Assembly: GCA_016711125.1 (NCBI GenBank) | Contig: JADJTQ010000002.1 | Span: 1,178,001 to 1,242,000, forward strand | Reading direction: 5' to 3' | From: Saprospiraceae bacterium | GTDB lineage: Bacteria; Bacteroidota; Bacteroidia; Chitinophagales; Saprospiraceae | DNA: 64,000 bases | In this document: positions 24,862-36,173 of the stretch, piece by piece | Position numbering within the stretch: the first letter of the stretch is position 1 | Layout of the letters: the number at the start of each line of letters is the position of its first letter | Translations under genes and position numbers: made by a program | The notes under the pieces: generated by a model | Seen by the model: only the letters and a program-made list of their open reading frames with translations | Databases searched by the model: none | Told to the model about the DNA's origin: nothing

Positions 24862-27340
24862 ATGAACATTGCATTAAAAATATTACTAATCCTCCTTGCC
24901 TTTGTCAATTTGACGGTTGCCCAGCCAGAGGTGACAAGTCCTGACAATGGACCTTCGGCCAACGATCCGGAAAGAGGGAAGGGCATGATCATCGGTCAGA
25001 TAGTCGATGGGATGACCGAAGCCCCCCTTGATTTTGCAACCGTTTCGGTGCTGAACAAAGTGGATTCGGCTATTGTGACAGGAGGTATTTCTGAACTGGA
25101 TGGCAAGTTTGCCGTAGAAGTTGCTTATGGAGCGTACATCTTAAAAATTGAATTTATTTCATATCAATCTGTTTTTATTGATAATGTTGTTATTGATCAA
25201 GCGCACAAACTAGTTGACCTTGGTACGATTTCCATTAACCCTTCAGCTCAAGTACTGGAAGCGGTAATGGTCATTGCTGAAAAGAGTGAAGTGCAGTTTG
25301 ACCTTGATAAAAGAACCTTTAATATTGGTAAAGACCTGGCTAATAAAGGAGGCTCTGCCGAAGATATTTTGGATAATATTCCTTCAGTAAGCGTTGATGT
25401 GGAAGGCAATGTGTCATTGCGTGGCAGCGAAAATGTGAGGATACTGGTAGATGGTAAACCCTCAGGTTTGATTGGATTGGGAGATTCTGGTGGCTTGAAA
25501 TCACTGCCTGCCAATATGATTGAAAAAGTAGAGCTTGTCACCAACGCTTCTGCACGATACGATGCTGAAGGCACCTCTGGTATTATCAATATTGTTCTAA
25601 AAAAGGATCAGGGAAATGGTGTTAATGGATCAATTGATGTATCCACTGGTTTACCTGAGCGATATGGCTTGGGGGTTACCCTCAATGCCCGAAAAAAAGC
25701 ATATTAATTATTTCTTGAATTATGGCATCAGACATCGCACTGGACCGGGACAAGGCTATACTTTTCAGGAATTTTATGGAGATGCGGCGATACCCTATAC
25801 CGAGCAGTTTCGCACCAGCGAAAGAGGAGGATTGTCAAATAGTTTCAGAGGAGGGATGGATCTCAATCTCTCTCCAAAAGATGTGCTGACGGGAGCATTT
25901 ACTTATCGATTGGGTGATGATTATAGTGATGGCATCACGGAGTTTTTTGATTATAATGCCAATCGCGAGTTGATGAGCATTTCGGACGGACACAAGATGA
26001 AACCGAAGATGAAAGTAGTCTGGAATATGAGTTAAACTACGAACGGAAATTTGACCGTGAGGGTCAAAAATTCACTGCACAGTTTCAATACAGAGATAAT
26101 TCAGAAACGGAAGCAGCTGATTACCTGGCAACATCATACGACGCCAATCGTAATCGAACTGAGGATCCTTCTGTGTCTCAAAGATCTCGCAATGCTGAGA
26201 ATCAGGGCAATGTATTGATACAGGCCGATTATGTGTATCCCTATTCGAAAGATAGAAAAATCGAGTTGGTGGTAAAGCAACATTCGGAGATATTGGCAAT
26301 AATTACCGGGTCGAAGAGTTGTCAGATAATGGCTGGTCTAACTGGTTAATTTAAGTAACAATTTCGACTACCGGGAGGATATTCTGGCTGCATATGCCAT
26401 TTTTGCCAACAAAATTGGTAAATGGTCATACCAGGCTGGTCTACGGGCGGAGCAAGCCAGGGTAGTTACTAAATTGTTGGAGACAGAAGAAATTAACGAT
26501 CGATCTTATGCAAATCTATTTCCAAGTGCGCACTTGAACTATGAAATCAATAAAGGAAATGCCCTGCAATTGAGCTACAGCCGAAGAATCAGCCGGCCTC
26601 GATTTTGGTATTTGAATCCATTTTTCACTTTTTCAAATGATCGCAACATCTGGGGAGGAAATCCAAATCTGGATCCTGAATTTACCGATTCTTACGAAAT
26701 GGGCTATCTGAAATATTGGGATAATGTCACCCTGGGATCCAGCATTTATTATCGTCACACCACAGGAGTCATTGAGCGTATAGCCAGGGTAGATGGAGAA
26801 GGAATCACCCGAACGCAACCGGAAAATCTTTCAACTGAAAATGCATACGGAGTGGAGTTGACCACATCAGCAGATATTAACAAATGGTGGAGGCTCGACT
26901 TTAGCGCCAATATTTATAGTGAGAAGGTTAGAGGTCAATTGGGAGATTTGGTTTTGGAGAGTGATGCTTTCACTTACAACAACCGGCTCAATTCAAAAAT
27001 GAAATTTTGGAAAGACACGGAATTTCAGCTCAACCTTGATTACCGTGCACCCCAAAACACCACTCAGGGGCGTAGAAAATCAACCGCCGGAGTAGATATT
27101 GGACTTAGCAAAGATCTTATGAAAAAGAAGGCTACTTTAACCTTCAACATGCGGGATCTGTTCAATACCAGAAAATGGAGAAATGAGACCTTCGGAGATA
27201 ATTTCTATATGGAGTCGGAATATCAGCGAAGGCCCCGACAGGCGACATTGAGTTTTAATTATCGAATCAATCAAAAGAAACAACGTCAGCGAGCTGACCG
27301 CGATGGTGGTGATGGTGGCGGTGATTTTGGAGAGTTTTAA
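24862..27340 (+). CDS. TonB-dependent receptor / outer-membrane beta-barrel protein (several frame breaks)
   Basis: An outer-membrane receptor of about 825 residues. It has a signal peptide, a CarboxypepD regulatory-like domain (about 40-115, GQIVDGMTEAPLDFATVSVL), a plug domain with IPSVSVDVEGNVSLRGSENV and LVTNASARYDAEGTSGIINI, then a barrel of the OMP_b-brl_3 type ending LSFNYRINQKKQR. The frame breaks at least four times: near 25692-25698 (A7 run, one A too many), about 25985, about 26270 and about 26340. All parts are present in order, so this is either recently broken or mis-sequenced. A terminator follows. Located behind the two-component system. Confidence 0.82.
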
Positions 27341-27448
27341 ACTATGAAAGCAGAGGTCAGGTTTTCTGACCCTGGAAGATCAACTTTTATCTTTTTGCCT
27401 GAGAAAAAGTTGAATATAAAGATTGACTAGCAGAGTGATTTTAGCATA

Positions 27449-27488
27449 AACCGGAGAGCAGGATACAGATTTTGCTCCCGGTTTTTTT
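27449..27488 (+). terminator. Terminator after the TonB receptor
   Basis: AACCGG...GAGCA pairs with TGCTC...CCGGTT (11 bp, one bulged A) around a 12-nt loop and runs into seven T residues ending at 27488. Confidence 0.8.
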
Positions 27489-27553
27489 GTTTTCAAGTTG
27501 AATCTTACATTTTGCTACTTTTAAGATTCGATCTTGTTAATTTGGATTTTGCT

Positions 27554-29506
27554 ATGGCTGATAAACAAAAACCACACATACCTGCTAATGTCAAACTTCC
27601 TGAAACAACCTTAAGAGCTTTTGTATTAGGTGCGATCCTTTCCGTGATTCTGGCCGGAGCTAATGCCTACTTAGGCTTATTTGCCGGAATGACGGTGTCG
27701 GCAAGTATACCAGCTGCGGTATTGTCAATGGCCATTCTTCGACTTTTTAAGAACAGTAACATCCTTGAGAATAATATCGTGCAGACTGCTGCGAGTGCAG
27801 GAGAGTCGCTTGCTGCCGGAGTCATTTTTACCTTTCCTGCTTTGGTACTAATGGGTTATTGGACCGAGTTTAATTATTTGGAAACAACCTTGATTGCCTT
27901 GTGTGGTGGAGTATTGGGTGTCTTGTTTACCATTCCTTTGCGACAGGCCCTTATCGTAGAGCATGATCTCAAGTTTCCCGAAGGTGTTGCTACCTCTGAG
28001 GTATTAAAGACGGGTGAAAAAGGAGGAGATTCTGTCAAATATCTGATCTGGGGTAGTCTTGCAGGTGCAGCCATAAAATTTTGTGAAGCAGGTTTTAAAA
28101 TTTGGCAGGGCACTGCCGAAACAGCGACCGTAGTAGGTAAGAAATTATATGTTTATGCAGGAGTCAATCTGTCACCGGCATTAATCGCAGTGGGCTATAT
28201 CGTGGGTTTTCCTATCGCCTCCCTGGTGTTTTTAGGTGGGGTGATCAGTTGGTGGGTTGCAATACCCATTTATCTGGGTATCAATGGAGTACCTGATGGA
28301 GCAGATCCTACTGCGTTAGGTAATGAAATCTGGAGTTCGCAAATCAGATACCTGGGTGTGGGCGCCATGGTGGTGGGGGGTATTTGGGCGCTTATCAGTT
28401 TACGGTCTTCGATTGGGTTTGCTTTAAAAAATGGACTCAAAGCCCTTAAGGCAGGGGGCAAAAACCTGACAGATACCCTTCGTACTGAACAAGACGCACC
28501 AATGTCTTGGGTAATTATTGCGATTGCTGCTATGATCGTGCCCATCTACATCATTTATCTAAGAGAAATTGAAGATGTGGCTATTTCGGCTCTCATGGCG
28601 ATCTTGATGGTCGTAGCAGGCTTTCTTTTTTCCGCAGTGGCGGGGTATATGGCCGGTCTGGTAGGTAGTTCCAACAATCCAATATCGGGAGTGACCATTG
28701 CCACGATTTTGACCTCAGCCTTGATTTTATTGGCACTTCTGGGCTCCGGGGCGGAGAAAGGTCCGGCTGCCGCGATCATGATCGGGGCGGTAGTGTGTTG
28801 TGCTGCAGCCATAGCAGGTGACAATATGCAAGACCTGAAGGCGGGGCATATATTGGGAGCCACGCCTTTTCGCCAGCAGATCATGCAGATGGTTGGGGTA
28901 GTAGCAGCTGCCTTTACCTTGCCCTTGATCCTACAGTTGTTGCTCACGGCTTATGGTTTTGGACCTGCAACCGCTGAGCGGCCAGATTCACTAGCCGCTC
29001 CTCAGGCAACCTTAATGGAGAGTGTGGCTCGTGGTGTTTTTGCCGGTGATCTTCCGTGGGCTGTGATCTATATCGGAGCTGCAATTGGCATTGTTATTAT
29101 CATCCTGGATCAGATTCAAGAAAAACGTAATAGTTTTCGCCTGCCAGTTCTAGCGATTGCGGTCGGATTATATTTACCTTTCGAATTGGACAGCTCGATC
29201 TGGGTTGGTGGTGTGATTGCATTGATGGTCAGTCGGTATCAGCGTCGGCATCGTAAACAAATAAACGGATCTTTTGAAGAGGCAAAACAACGAAGTGATC
29301 ATACGGGATTGTTAGTAGCCTCAGGCTTGATTACGGGTGAAGCCCTGATTGGAATTCTTTTGGCTGTACCGGTTGCAATTACAGGAAGTACAAATGTGTT
29401 TGCACTGATGGAGAAGCCGATCGGAAGTCTTCCCGGTCTGCTTCTTGTGGGCTTTGTCTGCATCTGGTTATATTTGATTGCAGCAAAAGCATTCAGAAAG
29501 CCTTGA
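27554..29506 (+). CDS. OPT-family oligopeptide transporter
   Basis: A 650-residue polytopic inner-membrane transporter with about 15 hydrophobic segments, of the OPT family that imports oligopeptides or metal-chelator complexes by proton symport. Landmarks are LGLFAGMTVSASIPAAVLSM near the start, LKFPEGVATSEVLKTGE, SSNNPISGVTIATIL and AGDNMQDLKAGHILGATP. The start is ATG 27554 (MADKQKP); an upstream TTG at 27512 gives an implausible leader. The gene is intact and stands alone. Substrate cannot be told from sequence. Confidence 0.93.
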   Translation: MADKQKPHIPANVKLPETTLRAFVLGAILSVILAGANAYLGLFAGMTVSASIPAAVLSMAILRLFKNSNILENNIVQTAASAGESLAAGVIFTFPALVLMGYWTEFNYLETTLIALCGGVLGVLFTIPLRQALIVEHDLKFPEGVATSEVLKTGEKGGDSVKYLIWGSLAGAAIKFCEAGFKIWQGTAETATVVGKKLYVYAGVNLSPALIAVGYIVGFPIASLVFLGGVISWWVAIPIYLGINGVPDGADPTALGNEIWSSQIRYLGVGAMVVGGIWALISLRSSIGFALKNGLKALKAGGKNLTDTLRTEQDAPMSWVIIAIAAMIVPIYIIYLREIEDVAISALMAILMVVAGFLFSAVAGYMAGLVGSSNNPISGVTIATILTSALILLALLGSGAEKGPAAAIMIGAVVCCAAAIAGDNMQDLKAGHILGATPFRQQIMQMVGVVAAAFTLPLILQLLLTAYGFGPATAERPDSLAAPQATLMESVARGVFAGDLPWAVIYIGAAIGIVIIILDQIQEKRNSFRLPVLAIAVGLYLPFELDSSIWVGGVIALMVSRYQRRHRKQINGSFEEAKQRSDHTGLLVASGLITGEALIGILLAVPVAITGSTNVFALMEKPIGSLPGLLLVGFVCIWLYLIAAKAFRKP

Positions 29507-29586
29507 TCGTTAGCTAAATCCAGTTAGGATCTAGGTACCTTCAATCATTATTCTATCTTCGTGCCTGATTTTCAAACACTGCATGT

Positions 29587-30501
29587 ATGAGCCTTCTTAC
29601 TGTTGGTACGGTAGCTTTTGATAGTATAGAAACACCTTTTGGTAAAGTTGATAAAGTGATCGGCGGGGCGGCAACCTATATTTGCTGGGCCGCTTCTTAT
29701 TTTTGCAAACAGCAGCATTTGGTATCTGTGATTGGCGATGACTGGCCGGATAGAGAAATAGTAGCGTTAAACAAAAGAGGGGTTGATACCCGGGGACTTC
29801 AAATTATTCCAGGGGAAAAGTCTTTTTTCTGGGCAGGCAAATACCATACGGATCTCAATCAGCGGGATACGCTGGTGACCGATCTCAATGTGCTAGCCGA
29901 CTTTGATCCAGTATTGCCTGAAGCTTATCAGGATACCGAATACCTGATGTTGGGGAATCTTACACCCGAAATTCAGATGACGGTGATCCGGCAGATGGAG
30001 CGGCGCCCTAAGTTAATCGCCATGGACACCATGAACTTTTGGATGGATGTGGCAATGGATGGTTTGCTTCAAACGATCAGGATGGTCGATGTGCTTACTA
30101 TCAATGATGAAGAGGCCAGACAGCTATCAGGTGAATACTCGTTGGTAAAGGCGGCTAAGAAAATATTTACTTTGGGTCCGAAGTACCTTGTGATAAAAAA
30201 GGGAGAGCATGGGGCTTTGTTATTTCATCAAGATGAAGTATTTTTTGCACCAGCCCTGCCACTTCTTGAGGTAAAAGACCCGACCGGTGCCGGTGATACA
30301 TTTGCAGGAGGGTTTATGGGGTACATTGCAAAAACGGATGATTCCAGCTTCGAGAATCTTAAACGCGCTTTGATCTACGGTTCCGCAATGGCGTCATTTT
30401 GTGTAGAGGAATTTAGCTTAGACAGGCTCAGAACAATAACTGATGTTCAATTACAAATACGTCTGAATCAATTTAAAAATTTGGTCCACTATAATTTGTG
30501 A
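29587..30501 (+). CDS. PfkB-family carbohydrate kinase
   Basis: A ribokinase-fold sugar or nucleoside kinase of 304 residues. The N-terminal GGAATYICWAA substrate region and the C-terminal DPTGAGDTFAGGF anion hole with the catalytic Asp are both present, along with VLTINDEEARQLSG. The substrate is not evident; length and motifs fit the general sugar kinase group and not the fructose-6-P kinases. It is followed by a 154-bp spacer containing a 12-bp palindrome (CCAAATATTTGG, 30505-30516) and then the glycan cluster. Confidence 0.9.
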   Translation: MSLLTVGTVAFDSIETPFGKVDKVIGGAATYICWAASYFCKQQHLVSVIGDDWPDREIVALNKRGVDTRGLQIIPGEKSFFWAGKYHTDLNQRDTLVTDLNVLADFDPVLPEAYQDTEYLMLGNLTPEIQMTVIRQMERRPKLIAMDTMNFWMDVAMDGLLQTIRMVDVLTINDEEARQLSGEYSLVKAAKKIFTLGPKYLVIKKGEHGALLFHQDEVFFAPALPLLEVKDPTGAGDTFAGGFMGYIAKTDDSSFENLKRALIYGSAMASFCVEEFSLDRLRTITDVQLQIRLNQFKNLVHYNL

Positions 30502-30655
30502 GCACCAAATATTTGGGCCAATCGTTAAGATTTCAAACAGATTTATGGAACCGTCTACTAAAACGGGAAGCCCAGGCAGGATAAAAAACGTAAATTCATT
30601 ATGGTTTCCATCAGCTTAGATATATAGATGATTTACCATTTAATGCAAAGCATAA

Positions 30656-32536
30656 GTGAGTAAGCCAAAGAAGACTAAAAGAAATATTTCAAAGCCAGCC
30701 GCTAAAGCTGAAAAGAAACCGAGTCCAATCAGATTTAGTTTTGGATCAGATTCGAGGTGGAGTTCAGCTATCCTTCTAATTGGCATTGTCGTCTTGTATG
30801 GCGTTTTTATACTAAATCTGAACCGTAATCCGGATTTTGATCACCCACTGATATCTTCGAAAAAGGTACTAATTGTCTTCGAATCTTCACTTCTCACCAT
30901 CATTGCCGTATGCTTCGGCTAATTTGCATGGGGATATGTCAATAATATTACTGAGTGGAATACATTGGACAAAATACTACTTGGTCTCTCATTTTTAGCG
31001 GTAGCTACTCTCTATTGCACTGCATTTACTGAGGAGATATCTCCCAATGGTGATAATGCTGAATATATGATTATTGCCAAGTCATTGGTAGAACGAGGTG
31101 CGGTATTTCGACTGGAAGTTCCAAATGAGACTCCGAATGCCCTGGCTTCAATCGGATTACCGCTAATGCTGACACCCATCTACAAACTTTGGGGTTTTGA
31201 CATAATCAAGATGAAACTGTTGATTCTCCTTTTGGCCATATCCATTTCTTTTCTTCTGTATCGGTTCTATGTGCGAAAACAGGGATTTGCCCTGGCTTTA
31301 CTGTTGAGTCTTACTGCGGTGACTTCGCCATATTTGGTAGGCAATTCGACCGATGTGATGACAGAGACACCCTATTTATTCTGGTCTTTGATCACACTAC
31401 TCATTATTATAAAGTATCAAGACAGCAAATTATTTGAATGGAAGTATTATTTTATGGTCATTGCCGCGATTGTGATGACTTATTTAACCAGAGCGGTGGG
31501 AATCGGAGCGTTGGGAGCTTTATTGATTTTTTTAGCCTGGAATGTATCTTGGATCAAACTTTTTAGCAAGGAAGACCGAAGAGCAACGTTTGCTTCAGCT
31601 GACTTTAAAAAACTCTTCTACATCATGTTGCCCCTGGTGGTTGGGGCCATTGGTTGGCAAATCTGGCAACAGAGCAAAGGAATATCCCAGGCAAAGATTT
31701 TCTTCAATACGAACATCGCGGAACAATTTGAATACAATTTTCGATCGGCAATCCACGTACTGCCACAAATGCTTTTTCGCGAAGAGACTTTTCGATTTCA
31801 AAATTTCTATAGCTCCTCAGTTCTGAGTACACTGGATCTAAAATATGGTGTGATTCTGGGGCTGATGGTGCTTGGTTTGGTGCAGGGGCTTCGCCAGAAG
31901 AAATTGATTGCAAGTTATACGCTGATTATTTTTATAATCATCATATTGGCGAGCCCGACTCCGGCCGAAATGGTGATTATTCGCTATTTATCTATCCTGC
32001 TCCCGTTTATCATATATTTTACATTTATAGGCGCCGATATGGTACTGAGCTTTTTAAATCGAAGGTTCCATTTTTTGAGTGGAACAGCCTTTGTGAAGAT
32101 AGGCACGGTTTTAATGCTCGCACAGATTCTCTTCACAAATATGCGTGGAAATAGTATTAATATTACTTTGACAACCATGGGAAACGGACCTGCTTACACT
32201 GATTTTGTCGATGTAGCCCGATGGGCAAGGAATAATCTGCCGGATAGTGCTTACGTGGTTTCGATCAAGCCCAGACTCTTTTATGTCTTAAGTGAAAAGA
32301 GAGGAACTAGATTGTCTAATATCCAGGAAAAGTATTCAGAAGAGTATGAACAAGAGAAGTTAAGCTTATTTAAACGCCTTGGTATTACCCATATAGTATT
32401 GGATGGTATTAGCGGTGCAACCCGTGAAAATATTTTTCCGATCGTGAAAAACAATCCCAAAATGTTTCAAACCTTGTATATTGGTAGTATGTCAGGCACC
32501 AGTTCAGTTAACAAGATCATTTACGAAAACAATTAA
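30656..32536 (+). CDS. Glycosyltransferase family 39-type membrane protein (in-frame stop)
   Basis: An ArnT/PMT-like polyprenyl-phosphate-sugar transferase of about 626 residues. A basic N-terminus and two hydrophobic stretches come first, then a TAA at 30920-30922 in the same frame, then the main part: SPNGDNAEYMIIAKSLVERG (loop 1 with the catalytic-type Asp), about ten TM segments, and a soluble tail. The TAA interrupts a hydrophobic run (IIAVCFG-stop-FAWGY), so I read one gene with a nonsense change. It could also be a small membrane protein plus a GT39 starting near 30965. Start is GTG 30656. Heads the glycan cluster. Confidence 0.78.
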
Positions 32537-32547
32537 ACCCTAGGCCT

Positions 32548-32933
32548 TTGCAATTTTATCAGTGGCTTGTTCCCGTGATCGCTGCGTACTATATCTACCG
32601 GATCATTGGTCAGTACAGAGGTCAAAAACGCCTCGTAAGTAGCACATTGATATGGATCGTATTTTGGGTGACTTCTGCAATTCTTGCACTAATGCCTGAT
32701 CAGGTGTCTGACAAGATTGCCAAACTATTGGATTTAAGTCCAATATAAATGCTGTGATTTTCGTAGCTCTTGGTCTTCTTTTCGTTTTTATGTTTTATCT
32801 GACGGCAATCATTGAAAAAATGGAACGACAACTTTCGGAGACTATTCGCGAATTGGCCATTGAGAATCAAAAACTCAAGCGGGAGCTGTCCGGTAGAAAA
32901 AAAACTCCTGATGAAGATACTCTTCATTCTTGA
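32548..32933 (+). CDS. DUF2304 membrane protein (frame broken)
   Basis: A small membrane protein of about 128 residues that normally travels with glycosyltransferases. TTG start, TM1 (LVPVIAAYYIYRII), TM2 (TLIWIVFWVTSAILALMP), then a frame break at about 32746-32750. With one base restored the frame continues AVIFVALGLLFVFMFYLTAI (TM3) and a coiled coil IEKMERQLSETIRELAIEN, ending at 32931-32933. This is the DUF2304 layout of three TM segments plus a basic coiled coil. The end overlaps the next glycosyltransferase by 23 bp. Confidence 0.75.
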
Positions 32934-34020
32934 AAGCTTTCATCCCAACATAGGAGGGGTTGAGACACTTTTTAAGAGTCTGATCGAAGAGCTTTCAGCC
33001 AAAGGTCATCAGATCATTGTTATTACCAATCGTCCAGGCTCTAAGGTACCGTCTTTTGAGGTCCTGCCTAATGTGGAAATCAGGAGATACCGATTTTTCA
33101 GTCGATACCTATTTACCCTATTGGCCTTTTTTCCGGCCTGGTACCATGCCCGTAAATGTGATTTCATCCAAACTACTTCCTATAATGCCGGATTGCCGGC
33201 TTTTTTCGCTGGATTATTGAGCGGTAAGAAGACGTACATTACTTTCCATGAATATTGGGGTGATCTATGGTTTAAACTGCCTTTTTTCGGAAAATTCAGC
33301 TTATGGATGCATTTCCTGTTTGAAAAACTATTGGTCAAAATACCATTTTACCGGTTTATTGCCGTGTCTGAATTTACCAAACAATCATTGACTAATGCCG
33401 GGGTAGATCCATCAAAAATTATCCGCATCTACAATGGTATCGACTATGAGGATTGGACCAACAAAACTGATCTGGAGGGACAAGACGTGAAGGATCACTA
33501 TCAATTTATTTACTTCGGTCGTCTGGGTATTTCCAAGGGACTGGAAGTCCTATTGAAAGCAACAAGTATACTTCAGTCCGAGCTATTTAGATTTAGACTG
33601 GTATTGGTGGTATCGACAACTCCAGATTCACTATTGAGCGAGATTAAGTCGATGATTGATGAATACGATTTGCATTCATGTGTCCGGATATTTCACCATT
33701 TGTCAAAACATGAACTTATTGAGAAAATCACCCAGTCAGATGCGGTCGTGATTCCGTCATATAGCGAAGGTTTTTGTTATGCAGCTGTAGAAAGCGTGGC
33801 CCTCGGTATGCCGATTATCTCGTCGGGCCGAGGGGCCTTACCTGAGGTGGTTTCGGGAAGATTTATCACTTTGGATCAATTGGGAGCTACGGAATTGTAC
33901 CAGGCAATGAAAAAGTCGATGATGCACGATTGGTGCCAAAAAGAAATAAAGAAATTCGCTTTGAAGGATACTGTCGATCAATACATTGACCTTTACCAAA
34001 AGACCAGCCAATTGCGATGA
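32911..34020 (+). CDS. Glycosyltransferase family 4 protein
   Basis: A GT-B fold glycosyltransferase of 369 residues. The N-terminal donor-side signature is MKILFILESFHPNIGGVETL; the C-terminal domain has YFGRLGISKGLEVLLKA and the nucleotide-sugar motif PSYSEGFCYAAVESVALGMPII (EGF...E). I start at ATG 32911; the frame is open further upstream but that part is the shadow of DUF2304. It overlaps DUF2304 by 23 bp and the next glycosyltransferase by ATGA. Sugar and acceptor unknown. Confidence 0.92.
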   Translation: MKILFILESFHPNIGGVETLFKSLIEELSAKGHQIIVITNRPGSKVPSFEVLPNVEIRRYRFFSRYLFTLLAFFPAWYHARKCDFIQTTSYNAGLPAFFAGLLSGKKTYITFHEYWGDLWFKLPFFGKFSLWMHFLFEKLLVKIPFYRFIAVSEFTKQSLTNAGVDPSKIIRIYNGIDYEDWTNKTDLEGQDVKDHYQFIYFGRLGISKGLEVLLKATSILQSELFRFRLVLVVSTTPDSLLSEIKSMIDEYDLHSCVRIFHHLSKHELIEKITQSDAVVIPSYSEGFCYAAVESVALGMPIISSGRGALPEVVSGRFITLDQLGATELYQAMKKSMMHDWCQKEIKKFALKDTVDQYIDLYQKTSQLR

Positions 34021-35108
34021 GGATTGTATTCCTAGGTGATTGTATTACGAATCAAAAAGCCGGCATTCATTATTATGCTATTAACCTGATCCGTTATATT
34101 ATTAAGAAGTATCCGGAGCACCAATATTGTGTTGTGTTGACTAGACTGCTCCCGGAATTATCAGTCGAGCAAATCATTGTGCCTGTAAGCAAGTGGATCC
34201 CATTTCATCTTCGATTGCGGCAAATCTTCACTATTCCATCGCTGCTCAATAAGTTGCAACCGGATCTGGTCATTGAGCTGGCACACTTTGGCCCCTTTAA
34301 TTTGAGATCATCGATAAAGAGAGTCACGGTCATCCATGATCTCACACCGATTACTCACCCCAAACTGCATCCTTGGAGTAGCGTGATCACTCACCGATTT
34401 TTGATGCAAAAAATCTTGACCCGGGCTACCTTTATTATCGCAAATTCTGACTTTACCCGGGACCAGATCGTCAGTTATTTTGGCAAATTTGACGATAAAA
34501 TATGCATTGCATACCCATTCGTTCATTCATTTGAGCGAAATGATCTTGTCCCTGTGGGCCACGATTCGAAAAATCCATATTTTTTAACCGTAGGTACCCT
34601 TGAACCGCGTAAGAATCATGTGACGATCCTGAAAGCCTTCGAGATCTTTTGCCAGTATGATTCAGAATACAGCCTGGTGATTGTCGGGGGAGAAGGGTGG
34701 AAGAACTACCGTTTTAAAAAAGCACTTAGTGTCTCACCAATCAAAAACCGTGTTATTTTGACTGGATATTTAACCCGTCACGAACTTTTGATCAGGTACT
34801 CACAAGCAAGAGCATTCATTTTTGCGTCGGTAGTTGAAGGATTCGGTCTACCCATGCTCGAGGCTTCTCAATTTGGGCTTCCTTTGATTCTGGCAGAAAA
34901 TGCTAGTTTGCCACCTTGGTTCAGGGACACCGGTTTACTATTCAAGCCCGCTGATGTCAATACTCTGTCTTTACACATGCAGCATTTGGCATCAAAACCC
35001 GATCTGCACAGAACCTATTCTCACAGATCAAAGGAGGCATATAGTAATTATCAGAAGGTTCAAGGGCAAATAGATCGCATTTTTGTTGAAAATCCAATGA
35101 TAGATTAA
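34017..35108 (+). CDS. Glycosyltransferase family 4 protein
   Basis: A second GT-B glycosyltransferase (363 residues), starting on the ATGA overlap. Visible are GIHYYAINLI, VTVIHDLTPITHP, ANSDFTRDQIVSYFG, TVGTLEPRKNHVTILKAFE, and the C-terminal SVVEGFGLPMLEASQFGLPLIL with the EGF...E motif. It resembles mannosyl- or rhamnosyl-transferases of O-antigen and exopolysaccharide clusters. The intact tandem with the previous gene suggests sequential sugar additions to one glycan. Confidence 0.92.
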   Translation: MRIVFLGDCITNQKAGIHYYAINLIRYIIKKYPEHQYCVVLTRLLPELSVEQIIVPVSKWIPFHLRLRQIFTIPSLLNKLQPDLVIELAHFGPFNLRSSIKRVTVIHDLTPITHPKLHPWSSVITHRFLMQKILTRATFIIANSDFTRDQIVSYFGKFDDKICIAYPFVHSFERNDLVPVGHDSKNPYFLTVGTLEPRKNHVTILKAFEIFCQYDSEYSLVIVGGEGWKNYRFKKALSVSPIKNRVILTGYLTRHELLIRYSQARAFIFASVVEGFGLPMLEASQFGLPLILAENASLPPWFRDTGLLFKPADVNTLSLHMQHLASKPDLHRTYSHRSKEAYSNYQKVQGQIDRIFVENPMID

Positions 35109-35201
35109 GCGGGTGTTGAATTAAGCAACTTGATGCTGAGTCATGTTACATAGGAGTCTAATTTTCATTCGATCGGCGCGAGGTTAGTATTTCAAAAGCT
35201 C

Positions 35202-35948
35202 CTAGGTGAAAGGATTAAACAGACGGCCAAGCATCATCAAACCCTCGCGGAAGCTCTGTCCTTTGGCCATCGTCTCCTCTGTATAGATTACGCTGACTGG
35301 TGATTCAGCAACCTTAAAGCGATTCATGTTCGCCTTCTTGATGATATCAATACAAAATTCAAAGCCATTATAATCAATCTCCAGTTTTTCAGCAAAACGC
35401 CGTGTCATGATCTTAAATCCTGATTGACTGTCGGTGACGTAAAGGCCCGTTACCAGATAACTGATGAGATTGCCTGCAAAGTTGTAAAACCTGCGGGAAA
35501 GCGGAATCTGGTTTTTTTTTAGAAAACGTGAGCCTATCATGAGATCGACATGATCTTTCTCCTGCATCGCCTTGATCAGATCGATAAGTTCAGCAGGATC
35601 ACTTTGATGATCTGCATCAATAGTGGCGATGTACGCAGCATTCTGGAGAAGGGCAAACCTAATTCCAGTCATTGTACTGGCACCGGGACCTAAATTGACA
35701 ATATGTATCAACTCGTAGACACCGGGTACTTTTGGAATGGATTCGGAGGTATGGTCAGTGCTACCGTCGTTTACCACGACAATATTGTAAAAACCGTGTT
35801 TCTTTAGTTTGTGGATCACTCCTGCGATTCGGTCACCTTCATTAAGTGCGGGCACAACCACAAAGAATTGATCCAGGTTGAGATGAACACCCTCGATTAA
35901 ACGTGGACTCTGCGGCATAACTATTTTCATTACAAAGACCCTTAGCAT
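35202..35948 (-). CDS. Glycosyltransferase family 2 (DPM1/DolP-mannosyltransferase-like)
   Basis: A GT-A transferase of 248 residues. VVVPALNEGDRIAGVI is the nucleotide-binding start, VVVNDGSTDHT the DXD-like region, ATIDADHQSDPAELI the metal-binding DxD, and GSRFLK plus SQSGFKIMTRR are typical of the dolichyl- or undecaprenyl-phosphate mannose synthase branch. No C-terminal TM segments. It could make the polyprenyl-P-sugar donor for the GT39 enzyme in this cluster. Start may be 35948 or the inner ATGs at 35930 and 35918. It is on the opposite strand to the rest of the cluster. Confidence 0.9.
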   Translation of the reverse strand: MLRVFVMKIVMPQSPRLIEGVHLNLDQFFVVVPALNEGDRIAGVIHKLKKHGFYNIVVVNDGSTDHTSESIPKVPGVYELIHIVNLGPGASTMTGIRFALLQNAAYIATIDADHQSDPAELIDLIKAMQEKDHVDLMIGSRFLKKNQIPLSRRFYNFAGNLISYLVTGLYVTDSQSGFKIMTRRFAEKLEIDYNGFEFCIDIIKKANMNRFKVAESPVSVIYTEETMAKGQSFREGLMMLGRLFNPFT

Positions 35949-35985
35949 GAATATTGATATTCAGCGATATGATCTCTATCCATTG

Positions 35986-35993
35986 CAAAGTTA
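35986..35993 (-). promoter_or_regulatory. -7 box for the GT2 gene
   Basis: On the minus strand, TAACTTTG matches TAnnTTTG exactly, 37 bp before the GT2 start. No TTG at 19 nt. Confidence 0.35.
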
Positions 35994-36173
35994 AGAACTA
36001 TCTCTTTAGGTAGTATACGCATGATGATTCGTATCTTGGCCGCTCAATCCTCAAAGGATTCTTTTTACTGATGTCAACATATTTTTACGATTTAGCCATT
36101 GGGTTCATTCTCCTAATCATTGCATGATGGTTATTTCGGAAGACAGTACCTTAATTTTAGAAAAAAAATAAAT

